Assembly: GCF_900079725.1 (NCBI RefSeq)
Contig: NZ_LT599032.1
Location: 990,948-1,054,947 of the forward strand
Length of the DNA: 64,000 nucleotides
Direction of reading: 5' to 3'
Origin: an uncultured Dysgonomonas sp.
GTDB taxonomy: Bacteria; Bacteroidota; Bacteroidia; Bacteroidales; Dysgonomonadaceae
The notes under the pieces are model-generated. The model ran no database searches, was not told the DNA's origin, and saw nothing but the letters and a program-made list of their open reading frames with translations. Each line of letters opens with the position of its first letter. Within the stretch, counting starts at the first letter, position 1. Both the position numbers and the translations under genes were made by a program. Below are positions 35,375 through 44,109 of the stretch, in pieces.

Positions 35375-35860
35375 TTATAATGAAAGAATGAGTCCCAACC
35401 GCACAAAAAATTGATTATTACCGCGCGACACATTCATATCATACCCTGTCTTTATATAAAACAAACTATACGCACACATAATATTAGGGGTAAGCACAAT
35501 CCCACTCGACTTTTTCTCATTAAAGTTCCGTAAATACCCCGCATCGCACGACAGCCACAAAACACTTCTATCGGCATAATCTCCAAAAACCATACTTGCA
35601 AAATCCAATGTGGGCGAAATGGCTTTTACATTCAATCCGGAAAGTTTGGTACTGCCTCCTGTATAATCCAAGCCTCCAAACAAGAAGAAATTTACATCTC
35701 CATTATATGTGTAATATCTGGAATGTATATTAGCAGCGAACTGAACTTTCTCACTTTTTGCCGCCTGCATGCCTGCGCCGATCATCTGCGCGGATACGGT
35801 AATGGATACAAGCACGAAAACTAAGAGGAGAACCTGGGATTTTAGCATATTCATTTTCAT
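35375..35860 (-). CDS. Small outer-membrane beta-barrel-like protein, unknown
   Basis: 161 residues. Signal peptide ending near 'SITVSAQ' (about 25). The remainder alternates short amphipathic strands ('FAANIHSRYYTYNGDVNFFLFGGLDY', 'YSLFYIKTGYDMNVS') and ends with 'FFVRLGLILSL', a plausible barrel-closing strand. It could be a small 8-strand barrel such as those in OmpA-like porin families. It lies 6 bases after the guanidine-hydrolase gene on the same strand, so co-transcription is likely. No family recognised. Confidence 0.55.
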   Translation of the reverse strand: MKMNMLKSQVLLLVFVLVSITVSAQMIGAGMQAAKSEKVQFAANIHSRYYTYNGDVNFFLFGGLDYTGGSTKLSGLNVKAISPTLDFASMVFGDYADRSVLWLSCDAGYLRNFNEKKSSGIVLTPNIMCAYSLFYIKTGYDMNVSRGNNQFFVRLGLILSL

Positions 35861-35866
35861 AAAAGA

Positions 35867-36781
35867 TTATTCCCTAACTAATGGTAGTGTAGAACAGCGG
35901 AGTAATCCTCCCATTTTAGATATTTCGAAATAAGGGATAGCCTCTACTGTCACCCCCCATTCATCGGCCAAATGGCGATTAAGGCGTATAAAACGTTCTT
36001 CGCTTACAACAACTGTAGGAGATATGGAAAATACATTTGTATTCATATAATACATTTCCTCCTGTGTAACCTCGAAAATATTCTTTCTACCGAAAAAATC
36101 GACCAGAAGATGGTAGTCCTTTTCGTTTTTGAAACCATCTTTATAAATAATAGCCTTACCATTACCTACCGGCATGAAAGTGCAATCGAGATGCAGGATA
36201 CCTTTACGGGGGTCGGTATCATCCTTTTCCAGTTCGAGCGCCACAAAGTTTTTCTCAGGATATAGTTCCCGAAGGAAGGCTATTGCATATGCATTTGTTC
36301 TGGCGGTTTTGTATTCAGGATAATCCCTTTCCATATAAGTACCGACAAAGACGGTATCACCATATAGTACCACATCTCCGCCTTCTACATGTGCTTTCTC
36401 GGGCAGGTTATATATTTTATTGAAAGCTATCTGGCTATATATAGGTGCGTATGCTTCCTGCTCATCTGCACGGTCGGGTATAATGTTTGATGTGATAATC
36501 TTATCATCAATCACAAATGCTACATCACGGGCATAGACCTGATTACAGTTGGGCAAAATAAGAGGACGAAGAACTTCCACATCATATTTTAAGAAAACTT
36601 TCTCAAATGCGGTCATTTCATCGGCGATATTCTCTTCCTTAGGATAAGTGCCGTTTTGAACAGACTCATAAGATTTGGCATCATATGTATCTTCCAGTAC
36701 TGGTTCTTTTCCTAACGAATAAGGCTGTCCCAGCACAACGGTTTTCAGTGGCGCCGTTTCATTTTGTACATTTAGTATCAT
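35867..36781 (-). CDS. Amidinotransferase-fold hydrolase (arginine deiminase / DDAH-like)
   Basis: 304 residues. The pentein fold is shown by 'VYARDVAFV' (Arg85-Asp86), 'HVEGGDVVLY' (Glu-Gly-Gly-Asp at 133-136), catalytic His197 in 'GILHLDCTFMP' and the C-terminal nucleophile Cys296 in 'GGLLRCSTLPLVR'. These enzymes hydrolyse the guanidino group of arginine or a derivative to citrulline plus ammonia or an amine. The length fits the short DDAH/ADI-like class rather than the ~410-residue arginine deiminase ArcA. No arcB or arcC is linked, so the true substrate is open. TATCTTTG at 36798 lies 17 bases upstream of the start. Confidence 0.83.
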   Translation of the reverse strand: MILNVQNETAPLKTVVLGQPYSLGKEPVLEDTYDAKSYESVQNGTYPKEENIADEMTAFEKVFLKYDVEVLRPLILPNCNQVYARDVAFVIDDKIITSNIIPDRADEQEAYAPIYSQIAFNKIYNLPEKAHVEGGDVVLYGDTVFVGTYMERDYPEYKTARTNAYAIAFLRELYPEKNFVALELEKDDTDPRKGILHLDCTFMPVGNGKAIIYKDGFKNEKDYHLLVDFFGRKNIFEVTQEEMYYMNTNVFSISPTVVVSEERFIRLNRHLADEWGVTVEAIPYFEISKMGGLLRCSTLPLVRE

Positions 36782-36797
36782 AACTTCTTATTTTGTG

Positions 36798-36805
36798 CAA
36801 AGATA
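36798..36805 (-). promoter_or_regulatory. -7 box for the guanidine-hydrolase gene
   Basis: TATCTTTG on the - strand, 17 bases upstream of the ATG at 36781; gives a very short leader. Confidence 0.55.
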
Positions 36806-36900
36806 GTGCTTTTATAAAAATAAGGGATAACTCTTTAAAGTCTTTAGGTAAACACACAAAAATCGAAAATTTTAACCATTGATTTGATTCACATTAATCA

Positions 36901-37290
36901 ATTACATTTAGTTAAAACCTGACATATCTGACAATTTTCTCACTACTTTCATGCCGTATTTTTAATATTCGTTAACCATATATAATTAAAGAGCAACAAA
37001 GGTAACAGAGAAAATAATGAATAATTAAGAATGAATAATTAGTAATTAGCTTATCGTGTTGAGCAGAGCGGAGTATCCTGTTTATAAAAAACTCCGTGTT
37101 ACTCCTTTTACTCTGTGTTTAAATAAAAAGTAACAGAGGTAACACTTTTTTCAGTAAATAGTTAGCAACTTATATCTCGTATCTTGTCTACTCTTCCCCC
37201 TTCGGGGGGCAAGGGGCCTATCAATACTTCAAAGAGCTATCATCTATCAGCTAAAGGCTACCAGCTTATTATATAGATAAACTATCTCAA
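36901..37290 (-). repeat. Dispersed composite repeat, copy B (inverted)
   Basis: Positions 37083-37290 read on the - strand match copy A (23168-23376), and 36901-36938 match its GTCAG block. Between the two blocks copy B carries about 145 bases that copy A lacks, including another 'gcaacaaaggtaacagag' tandem at 36993-37010. The gene-free stretch 36782-37413 is otherwise empty apart from promoter boxes. Confidence 0.85.
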
Positions 37291-37413
37291 AAAAAATAAA
37301 TTCCGCACCATTACCCTATTATACCTTATATTCTTTATTATAGCTATCACTGAACAATACACGACTTACCATTGTTTTACTATATTAACTAGGCAAATTA
37401 AAAAAACAGTAGT

Positions 37414-37839
37414 ATGGAAAAAATGTACACAGCAGTAGCGACCTCAGTAGGAGGAAGAAGCGGTAGTGTCAAGTCTTCGGACGGAGTACTGAACCTGGAA
37501 GTAAGACCTCCTAAAGAAATGGGCGGTCCGGGTGGTAATTATACAAATCCCGAACAACTCTTTGCAGCAGGTTATTCCGCCTGCTTCGGCAGCGCCCTAA
37601 GCCACGTTTCATTAGCAAAAAAGATCCACATAAAACCCGAAGTGACTGCCAGAGTAAGCATCGGTACTAAAGAAGGAGGAGGCTTTCAACTAGCTGTGGA
37701 AATGGATATACATATAAAGGGGATCAGCCTGCAAGAAGCCGAAGAACTGGTAAAAGAAGCACATCAGGTATGCCCTTACTCCAATGCTACACGAAACAAT
37801 ATAGAAGTAACTTTGAAAGTGACTACTGAAAATAAATAA
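37414..37839 (+). CDS. ohr: Organic hydroperoxide resistance protein, Ohr
   Basis: 141 residues, the normal Ohr length. A thiol peroxidase that reduces organic and lipid hydroperoxides in the cytoplasm. The two reactive cysteines are Cys57 in 'GYSACFGSAL' and Cys120 in 'HQVCPYSNATR'. 'NPEQLFAAGYSACF' is the family hallmark that separates Ohr from OsmC. No OhrR regulator is adjacent. It is followed by a hairpin at 37895. Confidence 0.95.
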   Translation: MEKMYTAVATSVGGRSGSVKSSDGVLNLEVRPPKEMGGPGGNYTNPEQLFAAGYSACFGSALSHVSLAKKIHIKPEVTARVSIGTKEGGGFQLAVEMDIHIKGISLQEAEELVKEAHQVCPYSNATRNNIEVTLKVTTENK

Positions 37840-37894
37840 TTAAGCAGTTCTGCTGCCCTGTATTTATTATTATATATGGATTGATTTTTTGGAT

Positions 37895-37924
37895 AAAGGC
37901 GTGAGCGCATGCTCGCGCTTTTTA
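37895..37924 (+). terminator. Terminator of ohr
   Basis: AAAGGCGTGAGC pairs with GCTCGCGCTTTT (one wobble) around GCAT, followed by T-rich sequence; 56 bases after the stop. Confidence 0.75.
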
Positions 37925-38091
37925 TTTGGAAACAAGTAGATCAGTTTCCCGAGGGGACTGTTTTACTTTTAGTGCATCTTCATAAAACAACCATATATCA
38001 AAAAAAGTTCACGACAAGTCAATAGAAAATATATATGATACATAAATACACTTTTTATCACCAAAAAGACATTAAATTAAAAATTATTCTT

Positions 38092-38099
38092 TACATTTG
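38092..38099 (+). promoter_or_regulatory. -7 box with a long leader before the 38233 gene
   Basis: TACATTTG fits TAnnTTTG. Transcription from here would give a leader of about 127 bases. It includes a 20-codon ATG frame (38152-38214) with a run of Phe and Cys codons. Confidence 0.5.
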
Positions 38100-38232
38100 T
38101 ATCGTGAATTAGGTTATCAATAATTTACAAGCATAACGAACAAAGAATACCATGAACAAGATGGGATTTCTTTGTTTTTTTTGTGCCTGTAAGTCAATAA
38201 AGATTGTTTTTTAAATTAATTTTTTTTTGGTT

Positions 38233-38589
38233 ATGAAAAGGTTATCAATTTTATTTGTAGCGATACTGGCGTTCAGTATCAGTTCATTTGCGAGCAACGA
38301 TTATGAGGTTTTGTGGGTATTGAATAACAAAAGTACATTCAATACAGTAACCGATTATGTACAGGCTAGTCCTGCACAGAAAGAACAGCTTGGAAATATA
38401 TTCTACGATTCGGCAGAGAAGCTGAAAGATGCGTTGCAGGATAATGACAAAGAGGGGGCATGGAAAGCCTTAGCCTTCAATTTGGCAAACACAAAATCTG
38501 TATTATCTGCACAGCAATACCGTAAATATCTGGCAATATTAAATGCTACATATCAACAGACACAAGGTGTTCTTGTAGCTAATAAATAA
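38233..38589 (+). CDS. Small secreted helical protein, unknown
   Basis: 118 residues from the ATG at 38233; the frame extends two codons to a TTG. Signal peptide ends near 'SISSFASN'. The mature ~98 residues look all-helical ('SPAQKEQLGNIFYDSAEKLKDALQ', 'YRKYLAILNATYQQTQG') and lack cysteines. The 'Q-x-x-K-Y-L-A-I-L-N' ending resembles small periplasmic helical proteins such as Spy/CpxP-like ones, but the LTxxQ motif is not convincing. Single gene with its own promoter and terminator. Function unknown. Confidence 0.65.
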   Translation: MKRLSILFVAILAFSISSFASNDYEVLWVLNNKSTFNTVTDYVQASPAQKEQLGNIFYDSAEKLKDALQDNDKEGAWKALAFNLANTKSVLSAQQYRKYLAILNATYQQTQGVLVANK

Positions 38590-38614
38590 GATGTGATGTT
38601 TATTAAACAAATTG

Positions 38615-38638
38615 AAGGGAAGGATTTATTCTTCCCTT
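38615..38638. terminator. Bidirectional terminator
   Basis: AAGGGAAG pairs with CTTCCCTT around an 8-base loop with T-rich sequence on both sides, between the convergent 38233 gene and the 38646 gene. Confidence 0.7.
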
Positions 38639-38645
38639 TATTTTT

Positions 38646-39596
38646 TCAAAGCAGTTCAATTCCCTCTTTGTATGTTCTGAAGTTCAATTGGGGAAGTAAT
38701 TCTTTTCTCATACGCCTCGTATCTCCATAATAAGAAACCATTCCTATCCTTACAAAATCGACAGTCAACGGGCTTTGCGTACCAAAAAGGGCAGAGAACA
38801 GCTCAAATCCACGTGCTGCAGTCATTATCATCCATACGGGCATACGCCAGGGCTTGTGATTCCCTTTATAAATTGTTATATCATCAAGAAATTGCTGTAA
38901 AGTCTGCACACCTTCATCCCCTATATGATAAATCCCCTTTATATCGGGATTCATGGCAGCAGCAATCGTTGCATCCACAAAATCGGGCTTCGAGATAAGA
39001 TGTATATACGTCGGTTTCTTCCATACTCCCAGTAACCTATGACGGGCAAACCATTGTGCTGCATCTATCATAAGGATTCCTTCGCCATATACCATTCCTA
39101 CCCGCAAAGAGACTGCTTCAAAATCATATTTCTCTCCATACCTGAACAAGAGTTTTTCTTCTTCGAGGCGTGTTTTTGCATGCATCGATTCCGGTTTTCC
39201 GGTCAACACTCCGGTCGCCGGATTTCGCGGGCTGCATTCACCTTCTACATGTGGGAAACTGATGAGGATAATGCGTTTTACTTTTTGTCGGACAGCAACA
39301 TCTAACAGGTTATTGAAGTATTGCGTATTTGTTGTAGGCAGAAATTTTTCGGGATTCGCTTTGAATAATATTCCCGCAAAATGAACGATTACATCGACAT
39401 TTTCGAGTGCATCGCACAATGTCTCCTTGTTTGCTAAATCTACTTTGAAAACGGATATATTTTCTTTTTCTTTCAGGTTCCCGGCAATATCTTTCTTATG
39501 TATCAGCAGATTGAGATACACATCCATATCTTTCAACCCCTGCGCTAATAGTCCGCCGAGATTGCCTGCCGCTCCCGTTATTGCTATTCGTTTCAT
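38646..39596 (-). CDS. NAD-dependent epimerase/dehydratase-family (extended SDR) protein
   Basis: 316 residues. The Rossmann motif 'ITGAAGNLGGLLAQGL' is at 5-20, 'VDVIVHFAGI' near 68-77, and 'SMHAKTRLEEEKL' stands where the YxxxK motif is expected; the usual Tyr is not obvious. The C-terminal part ('GIYHIGDEGVQTLQQFLDDIT') is as in sugar-epimerase or NmrA-like proteins. It may be a redox-sensing or atypical SDR rather than an active epimerase. Monocistronic, divergent from aldA. Substrate unknown. Confidence 0.7.
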   Translation of the reverse strand: MKRIAITGAAGNLGGLLAQGLKDMDVYLNLLIHKKDIAGNLKEKENISVFKVDLANKETLCDALENVDVIVHFAGILFKANPEKFLPTTNTQYFNNLLDVAVRQKVKRIILISFPHVEGECSPRNPATGVLTGKPESMHAKTRLEEEKLLFRYGEKYDFEAVSLRVGMVYGEGILMIDAAQWFARHRLLGVWKKPTYIHLISKPDFVDATIAAAMNPDIKGIYHIGDEGVQTLQQFLDDITIYKGNHKPWRMPVWMIMTAARGFELFSALFGTQSPLTVDFVRIGMVSYYGDTRRMRKELLPQLNFRTYKEGIELL

Positions 39597-39764
39597 GTTA
39601 AGTTTATTTAAGCTGTAAAGATAAGTTTAGTTTATTATTATATAGTCATTTATTGAAACTATAATATCAAATTTTGCAATGCGATATACTCTTTTTTTTA
39701 TAATTTTAGTTTCCGAATTTAGGCTTGGAATACCTGTATATTAATAATATAAACATTAAACACC

Positions 39765-41201
39765 ATGAAAGAACTAAAAATGTTTATCGACGGTAAGTTT
39801 GTAGAAAACACATCCGGTAAATGGATAGATGTACTAAATCCGTCGACAGAAGAAGTAATATCACGACAACCCGAAGGTACAATCGAAGATGCGAAGAAGG
39901 CAATCGATGCAGCAGAAAAAGCACAGGACAAATGGGCGGCTACTCCCGCCGTAGAAAGAGCAAGCTATCTGATAAAGATTGCAGCAGGCATCCGTAAAAG
40001 AGAAAAAGAACTGACTGATATAATCGTTTGTGAAGGAGGAAAAACACAAGGCCTGGCAAATGTAGAAGTCCTTTTCACCGCCGATTATCTCGAATATATG
40101 GCAGGATGGGCACGCAGATATGAAGGTGAAATAATCCAGAGCGACCGTCCGCACGAAAATATTTTCCTGTTTAAGAAACCGATCGGGGTTACAACCGGTA
40201 TTCTCCCGTGGAATTTTCCCTTCTTCCTCATAGCACGTAAGGCTGCTCCGGCATTGGTAACGGGAAATACGATAGTGGTAAAACCAAGTCAGATAACACC
40301 GGAAAATGCATATGTATTCGCTCAGATAGTTGAAGAAGTGGGTATTCCTGCCGGAGTATTCAATCTGATAATGGGACGTGGTTCGGTTATCGGGCACGAA
40401 CTGGCAGCCAATCCGAAAGTAGGAATGGTAAGCCTCACTGGTAGTGTGGGAGCGGGAATACAAACAATGGCTGCTGCATCGGTAAATGTTACCAAAGTTT
40501 CACTCGAACTGGGAGGTAAAGCTCCGGCTATCGTGATGGACGATGCAGACCTCGATCTGGCGGTGAAATCGATAATCGCATCCCGTGTTATCAATACAGG
40601 GCAGGTTTGTAACTGTGCCGAACGGGTATATGTACACAAGAAAGTGAAAGACATATTCCTTGAAAAACTGGTTGCGGGTATGAAAGCCGTAAAAGCAGGG
40701 AATCCTTCCGAAATAGCAGACTTGGACATGGGGCCGCTCGTAGAAGCAAATGCGTTAAAATCAGTAGAAGAGAAAGTTGCGAAAGCCGTCAATCAGGGCT
40801 GTAAGCTTCTTTGTGGCGGTAAGCGTATCGGAACGAAAGGTTATTTCTTTGAAGCAACAGTTCTGTCAGAAGCTACTCAGAAAATGGACATCATACAAGA
40901 AGAAACATTTGGCCCGGTATTACCTGTCGTTGAATTTTCCGATATAAACGATGCTATAGAGTGGGCTAACGATTGTGAGTATGGCCTGACATCTTCCGTT
41001 TATACTCAGAATCTGGATACTGCATTCAAATTGGTAAGAGCGCTCAAATTCGGAGAAACATACATCAACCGTGAAAACTTTGAAGCTATGCAGGGATTCC
41101 ATGCCGGATGGCGCAAATCGGGAATCGGCGGTGCCGATGGTAAACACGGACTTGAAGAATATCTTCAGACACATGTAGTGTATCTGGAAACAAAAGGCTG
41201 A
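39765..41201 (+). CDS. aldA: Aldehyde dehydrogenase, lactaldehyde/glycolaldehyde type
   Basis: 478 residues. Oxidises L-lactaldehyde or glycolaldehyde with NAD+ to lactate or glycolate in the cytoplasm. Catalytic Cys282 lies in 'NTGQVCNCAERV' and general base Glu248 in 'VSLELGGKAP'. 'LPWNFPFFLIARK' is the substrate/NAD region and 'LTGSVGAG' the nucleotide loop. The Asn-Cys after the catalytic Cys and the ending 'GLEEYLQTHVVYLE' are as in E. coli AldA. A strong terminator at 41215 separates it from lutABC, but the product, lactate, is the substrate of those genes. The pair suggests use of fucose or rhamnose breakdown products. Confidence 0.9.
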   Translation: MKELKMFIDGKFVENTSGKWIDVLNPSTEEVISRQPEGTIEDAKKAIDAAEKAQDKWAATPAVERASYLIKIAAGIRKREKELTDIIVCEGGKTQGLANVEVLFTADYLEYMAGWARRYEGEIIQSDRPHENIFLFKKPIGVTTGILPWNFPFFLIARKAAPALVTGNTIVVKPSQITPENAYVFAQIVEEVGIPAGVFNLIMGRGSVIGHELAANPKVGMVSLTGSVGAGIQTMAAASVNVTKVSLELGGKAPAIVMDDADLDLAVKSIIASRVINTGQVCNCAERVYVHKKVKDIFLEKLVAGMKAVKAGNPSEIADLDMGPLVEANALKSVEEKVAKAVNQGCKLLCGGKRIGTKGYFFEATVLSEATQKMDIIQEETFGPVLPVVEFSDINDAIEWANDCEYGLTSSVYTQNLDTAFKLVRALKFGETYINRENFEAMQGFHAGWRKSGIGGADGKHGLEEYLQTHVVYLETKG

Positions 41202-41214
41202 TAAGTCCAATAAT

Positions 41215-41248
41215 AAAAAACTCAAAGTCTGCTGGCTTTGAGTTTTTT
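41215..41248 (+). terminator. Terminator of aldA
   Basis: AAAAAACTCAAAG pairs with CTTTGAGTTTTTT around an 8-base loop, 13 bases after the stop. Confidence 0.85.
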
Positions 41249-41290
41249 ATATTATTACCTTTATAGCGATCAACTAATTTTAAGATAAAG

Positions 41291-42031
41291 ATGAAAGTAG
41301 GATTATTTATCCCCTGCTATGTAAATGCCATATATCCCGAAGTGGGGGTAGCCTCATACAAGCTACTCGATTATCTGGGTGTGGATGTGGATTATCCCAT
41401 CGATCAGACATGTTGCGGGCAGCCGATGGCAAATGCAGGTTTTGAAGACAAAGCCATTCCTTTGGCAAAACAGTTCGAAGAACTTTTCGGCAAATACGAC
41501 TATATTGTCGCTCCGTCGGCCAGTTGCGCCGCTTTTGTAAAAGAAAATTATCCCCGCCTGCTGCAGAAAGAACAGCATCTGTGCCGGACAAGCGGAAAAA
41601 TATATGACCTGTGCGAGTTCCTTCACGATATATTGAAAGTAGATAAACTTCCGGGCAATTTTCCTCATAAAGTGAGTGTACATAACAGTTGTCATGGTGT
41701 GCGGGAATTACATTTATCTTCGGCAAGTGAACTGAATATTCCCCGTTACTCAAAGGTGAGAGATTTACTATCTTTAGTAAATGGAATCGAAGTGCTGGAA
41801 CCTCAGAAAGTCGATGAGTGCTGCGGATTTGGAGGAATGTTTTCTATCGAAGAGCCTTCCGTTTCGGTATGTATGGGACAGGATAAAGTAAGGAACCATA
41901 TGGCTACCGGGGCAGAATATATAACCGGAGCCGATAGCTCATGCCTGATGCATATGCAGGGAGTGGTTAGCAGAGAGAAACTTCCAGTTAAGTTTATTCA
42001 TGTTATTCAAATTTTAGCTGCGGGACTATGA
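41291..42031 (+). CDS. lutA: L-lactate utilisation protein LutA (LldE-type Fe-S/CCG protein)
   Basis: 246 residues with two CCG domains: 'DQTCCGQPMANAGF' (Cys41-Cys42) and 'VDECCGFGGMFSIE' near 178. These hold an Fe-S or heme-reductase-like cluster as in heterodisulfide reductase subunit B. With LutB and LutC it oxidises L-lactate to pyruvate at the membrane. First gene of lutABC; the next start overlaps its stop by 4 bases (ATGA). A TACCTTTA near-box lies about 25 bases upstream. Confidence 0.94.
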   Translation: MKVGLFIPCYVNAIYPEVGVASYKLLDYLGVDVDYPIDQTCCGQPMANAGFEDKAIPLAKQFEELFGKYDYIVAPSASCAAFVKENYPRLLQKEQHLCRTSGKIYDLCEFLHDILKVDKLPGNFPHKVSVHNSCHGVRELHLSSASELNIPRYSKVRDLLSLVNGIEVLEPQKVDECCGFGGMFSIEEPSVSVCMGQDKVRNHMATGAEYITGADSSCLMHMQGVVSREKLPVKFIHVIQILAAGL

Positions 42032-43422
42032 GTACGAAACATACCAAGGCGGCAGACCGCTTTATTGCCAATAAAGAGCAGGAAACATGGCATAATGAAA
42101 CCCTTTGGATGGTGCGGGAGAAACGTGACCGTATGGCAATGGCTATCCCCGAATGGGAACACTTACGTGAACTGGCAGCAAAGGTGAAGATGCATACCAT
42201 TACCCATCTCGACCAGTATCTCGAAAAATTTGTCAGTAATGCCGAATCCAACGGTGTTATAATCCATTGGGCAAAAGATGCAACGGAACATAATGAGATC
42301 GTATACAGTATTCTCTCGGAACATAATGCGAAGAAGTTGGTAAAAAGTAAATCGATGCTTACCGAAGAATGTCACCTGAACCCATACCTGATAGACCGAG
42401 GTATCGATGTGGTAGAGAGTGATTTGGGTGAGCGCATTCTCCAACTGATGAACGAGCCACCGAGCCACATTGTAATGCCTGCTATTCACCTGAAGCGACA
42501 GGAAGTAGGCAAGCTATTCGAAGATAAGCTGCATACCGAAAAAGATAATAGTGATCCGACATACCTTACCCGTGCTGCCCGCCAGCATTTGCGCAACGAA
42601 TTTCTGACAGCCGATGCAAGTATGACAGGGGCTAACTTCGGCGTGGCGGAGACCGGTGACGTAGTAGTCTGCACCAACGAAGGGAATGCGGATATGGGTA
42701 CGTCGCTACCCAAAGTACACATCGTATCGATGGGAATAGAGAAGATTATACCCGACCACCGTGCCTTGAGTGTATACACCCGTCTGCTCGCGCGTTCGGC
42801 CACGGGGCAGCCCGTAACTACTTATACTTCCCACTTCCGCAAGCCGCGTAAAGGCTGTGAAATGCATATCATACTGGTCGATAACGGACGAAGTGAAATA
42901 CTCGGAAATAAAGAACACATACAAACATTGAAATGTATCCGTTGCGGAGCATGTATGAACACATGTCCTGTATACAGGAGAAGCGGAGGATATTCATATA
43001 CTTACTTCATACCGGGGCCTATCGGTATTAATCTGGGAATGCTGAAATCGCCGGAAGAATACGCTGATAATGTTTCGGCCTGTTCGCTGTGCTATTCGTG
43101 CAACAATGTTTGTCCGGTAAAAATAGATCTGGCAGATCAGATATACCGTTGGCGACAGAATCTAGATTCGTTTCACAAGGCGGATAAAATGAAGAAAATG
43201 ATGTCGTGGGGCATGAAATTCCTGTTCACGCATCCGGCTTTATACAAAACAGGGCTGAAATTTGCACCGGTTGTAAATCACCTGCCACGATTTATGCTAT
43301 ATAATGGATTAAACGATTGGGGTAAAGGACGAGAACTGCCACAATTCGCCAGTGAATCGTTTACCGAGATGTGGAAAAAGGGAAAAGTACAAACGAATAA
43401 AGCAGGAAGCGATGAACAGTAA
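42028..43422 (+). CDS. lutB: L-lactate utilisation protein LutB (LldF-type iron-sulfur protein)
   Basis: 464 residues. The N-terminal ~290 residues are the LUD (DUF162) domain ('TGANFGVAETGDVVVCTNEGNA'). Two ferredoxin-type 4Fe-4S motifs follow: 'CIRCGACMNTCP' at about 303-314 and 'CSLCYSCNNVCPVK' at about 352-365. It carries electrons from lactate oxidation within LutABC. It overlaps lutA by 4 bases and lutC by 11 bases, so translation is coupled. Confidence 0.95.
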   Translation: MSTKHTKAADRFIANKEQETWHNETLWMVREKRDRMAMAIPEWEHLRELAAKVKMHTITHLDQYLEKFVSNAESNGVIIHWAKDATEHNEIVYSILSEHNAKKLVKSKSMLTEECHLNPYLIDRGIDVVESDLGERILQLMNEPPSHIVMPAIHLKRQEVGKLFEDKLHTEKDNSDPTYLTRAARQHLRNEFLTADASMTGANFGVAETGDVVVCTNEGNADMGTSLPKVHIVSMGIEKIIPDHRALSVYTRLLARSATGQPVTTYTSHFRKPRKGCEMHIILVDNGRSEILGNKEHIQTLKCIRCGACMNTCPVYRRSGGYSYTYFIPGPIGINLGMLKSPEEYADNVSACSLCYSCNNVCPVKIDLADQIYRWRQNLDSFHKADKMKKMMSWGMKFLFTHPALYKTGLKFAPVVNHLPRFMLYNGLNDWGKGRELPQFASESFTEMWKKGKVQTNKAGSDEQ

Positions 43423-43990
43423 AAATGATATATTAGGCAATATAAGGCAACATATAACCGACAGATATGAGATGCCCGATATAGATATAGAAGGAATACA
43501 ATATCCTGATAAAATAGCCCAATTTATAGAAATAAGTAAGGCTGTCGGAGGAGATGCCATTATCCTGAATGATGATGAAGATATAAATAAAGTTATCCGC
43601 TCTCTGTATGCGGACGCTAAAGTGATAGCCTCCAACTTACCGGATATAACCATTGCAACCGTTAATCCTGATAATGCGGCGAACCCGCACGAACTGAATG
43701 GAATAGACCTGGCTATAATAGAGGGTGAAGTAGGCGTTGCCGAAAACGGATGTATCTGGATTCCGCAAAATGTAAAGGAGAAAGTAGTATATTTTATTTC
43801 AGAATATCTGGTTATCGTACTCGACAGGAGGTCTGTGGTAAATAATATGCATGAAGCCTATGATAAACTAACCTTTAATGACTATGGCTTCGGTGTATTT
43901 ATTTCCGGCCCATCTAAAACGGCTGACATAGAACAGTCGCTGGTAGTAGGGGCACATGGTGCAAAAGGAGTGACCGTGATATTGAAGTAG
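43412..43990 (+). CDS. lutC: L-lactate utilisation protein LutC
   Basis: 192 residues from the ATG at 43412, chosen because the longer frame (43352) lies deep inside lutB. It is a LUD-domain protein: 'DLAIIEGEVGVAENGCIWIP' and the hallmark 'ISGPSKTADIEQSLVVGAHGAKG' near the C terminus. Third subunit of the lactate-oxidising complex. It ends the lutABC operon and is followed by the hairpin at 44001. Confidence 0.94.
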   Translation: MNSKNDILGNIRQHITDRYEMPDIDIEGIQYPDKIAQFIEISKAVGGDAIILNDDEDINKVIRSLYADAKVIASNLPDITIATVNPDNAANPHELNGIDLAIIEGEVGVAENGCIWIPQNVKEKVVYFISEYLVIVLDRRSVVNNMHEAYDKLTFNDYGFGVFISGPSKTADIEQSLVVGAHGAKGVTVILK

Positions 43991-44000
43991 AAAAAAAATA

Positions 44001-44026
44001 TAGGGGCGAAAAAATTTTCACCCCTA
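44001..44026 (+). terminator. Terminator of lutABC
   Basis: TAGGGG pairs with CCCCTA with an inner GAAAA/TTTTC stem; 10 bases after the stop. Confidence 0.65.
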
Positions 44027-44057
44027 CTCTATTCGATATAAATCCTTAAAATGCCTA

Positions 44058-44088
44058 AAGCGTCAAACTTTGCTTACAGGCGCTTTTA
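44058..44088 (-). terminator. Probable terminator of the META-domain gene
   Basis: AAAGCG and CGCTTT form a short stem with 'GCCT/AGGC' as an alternative pairing, 22 bases beyond the stop on the - strand. Confidence 0.4.
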
Positions 44089-44109
44089 TATTAGATAAGA
44101 CAGAAAAAA

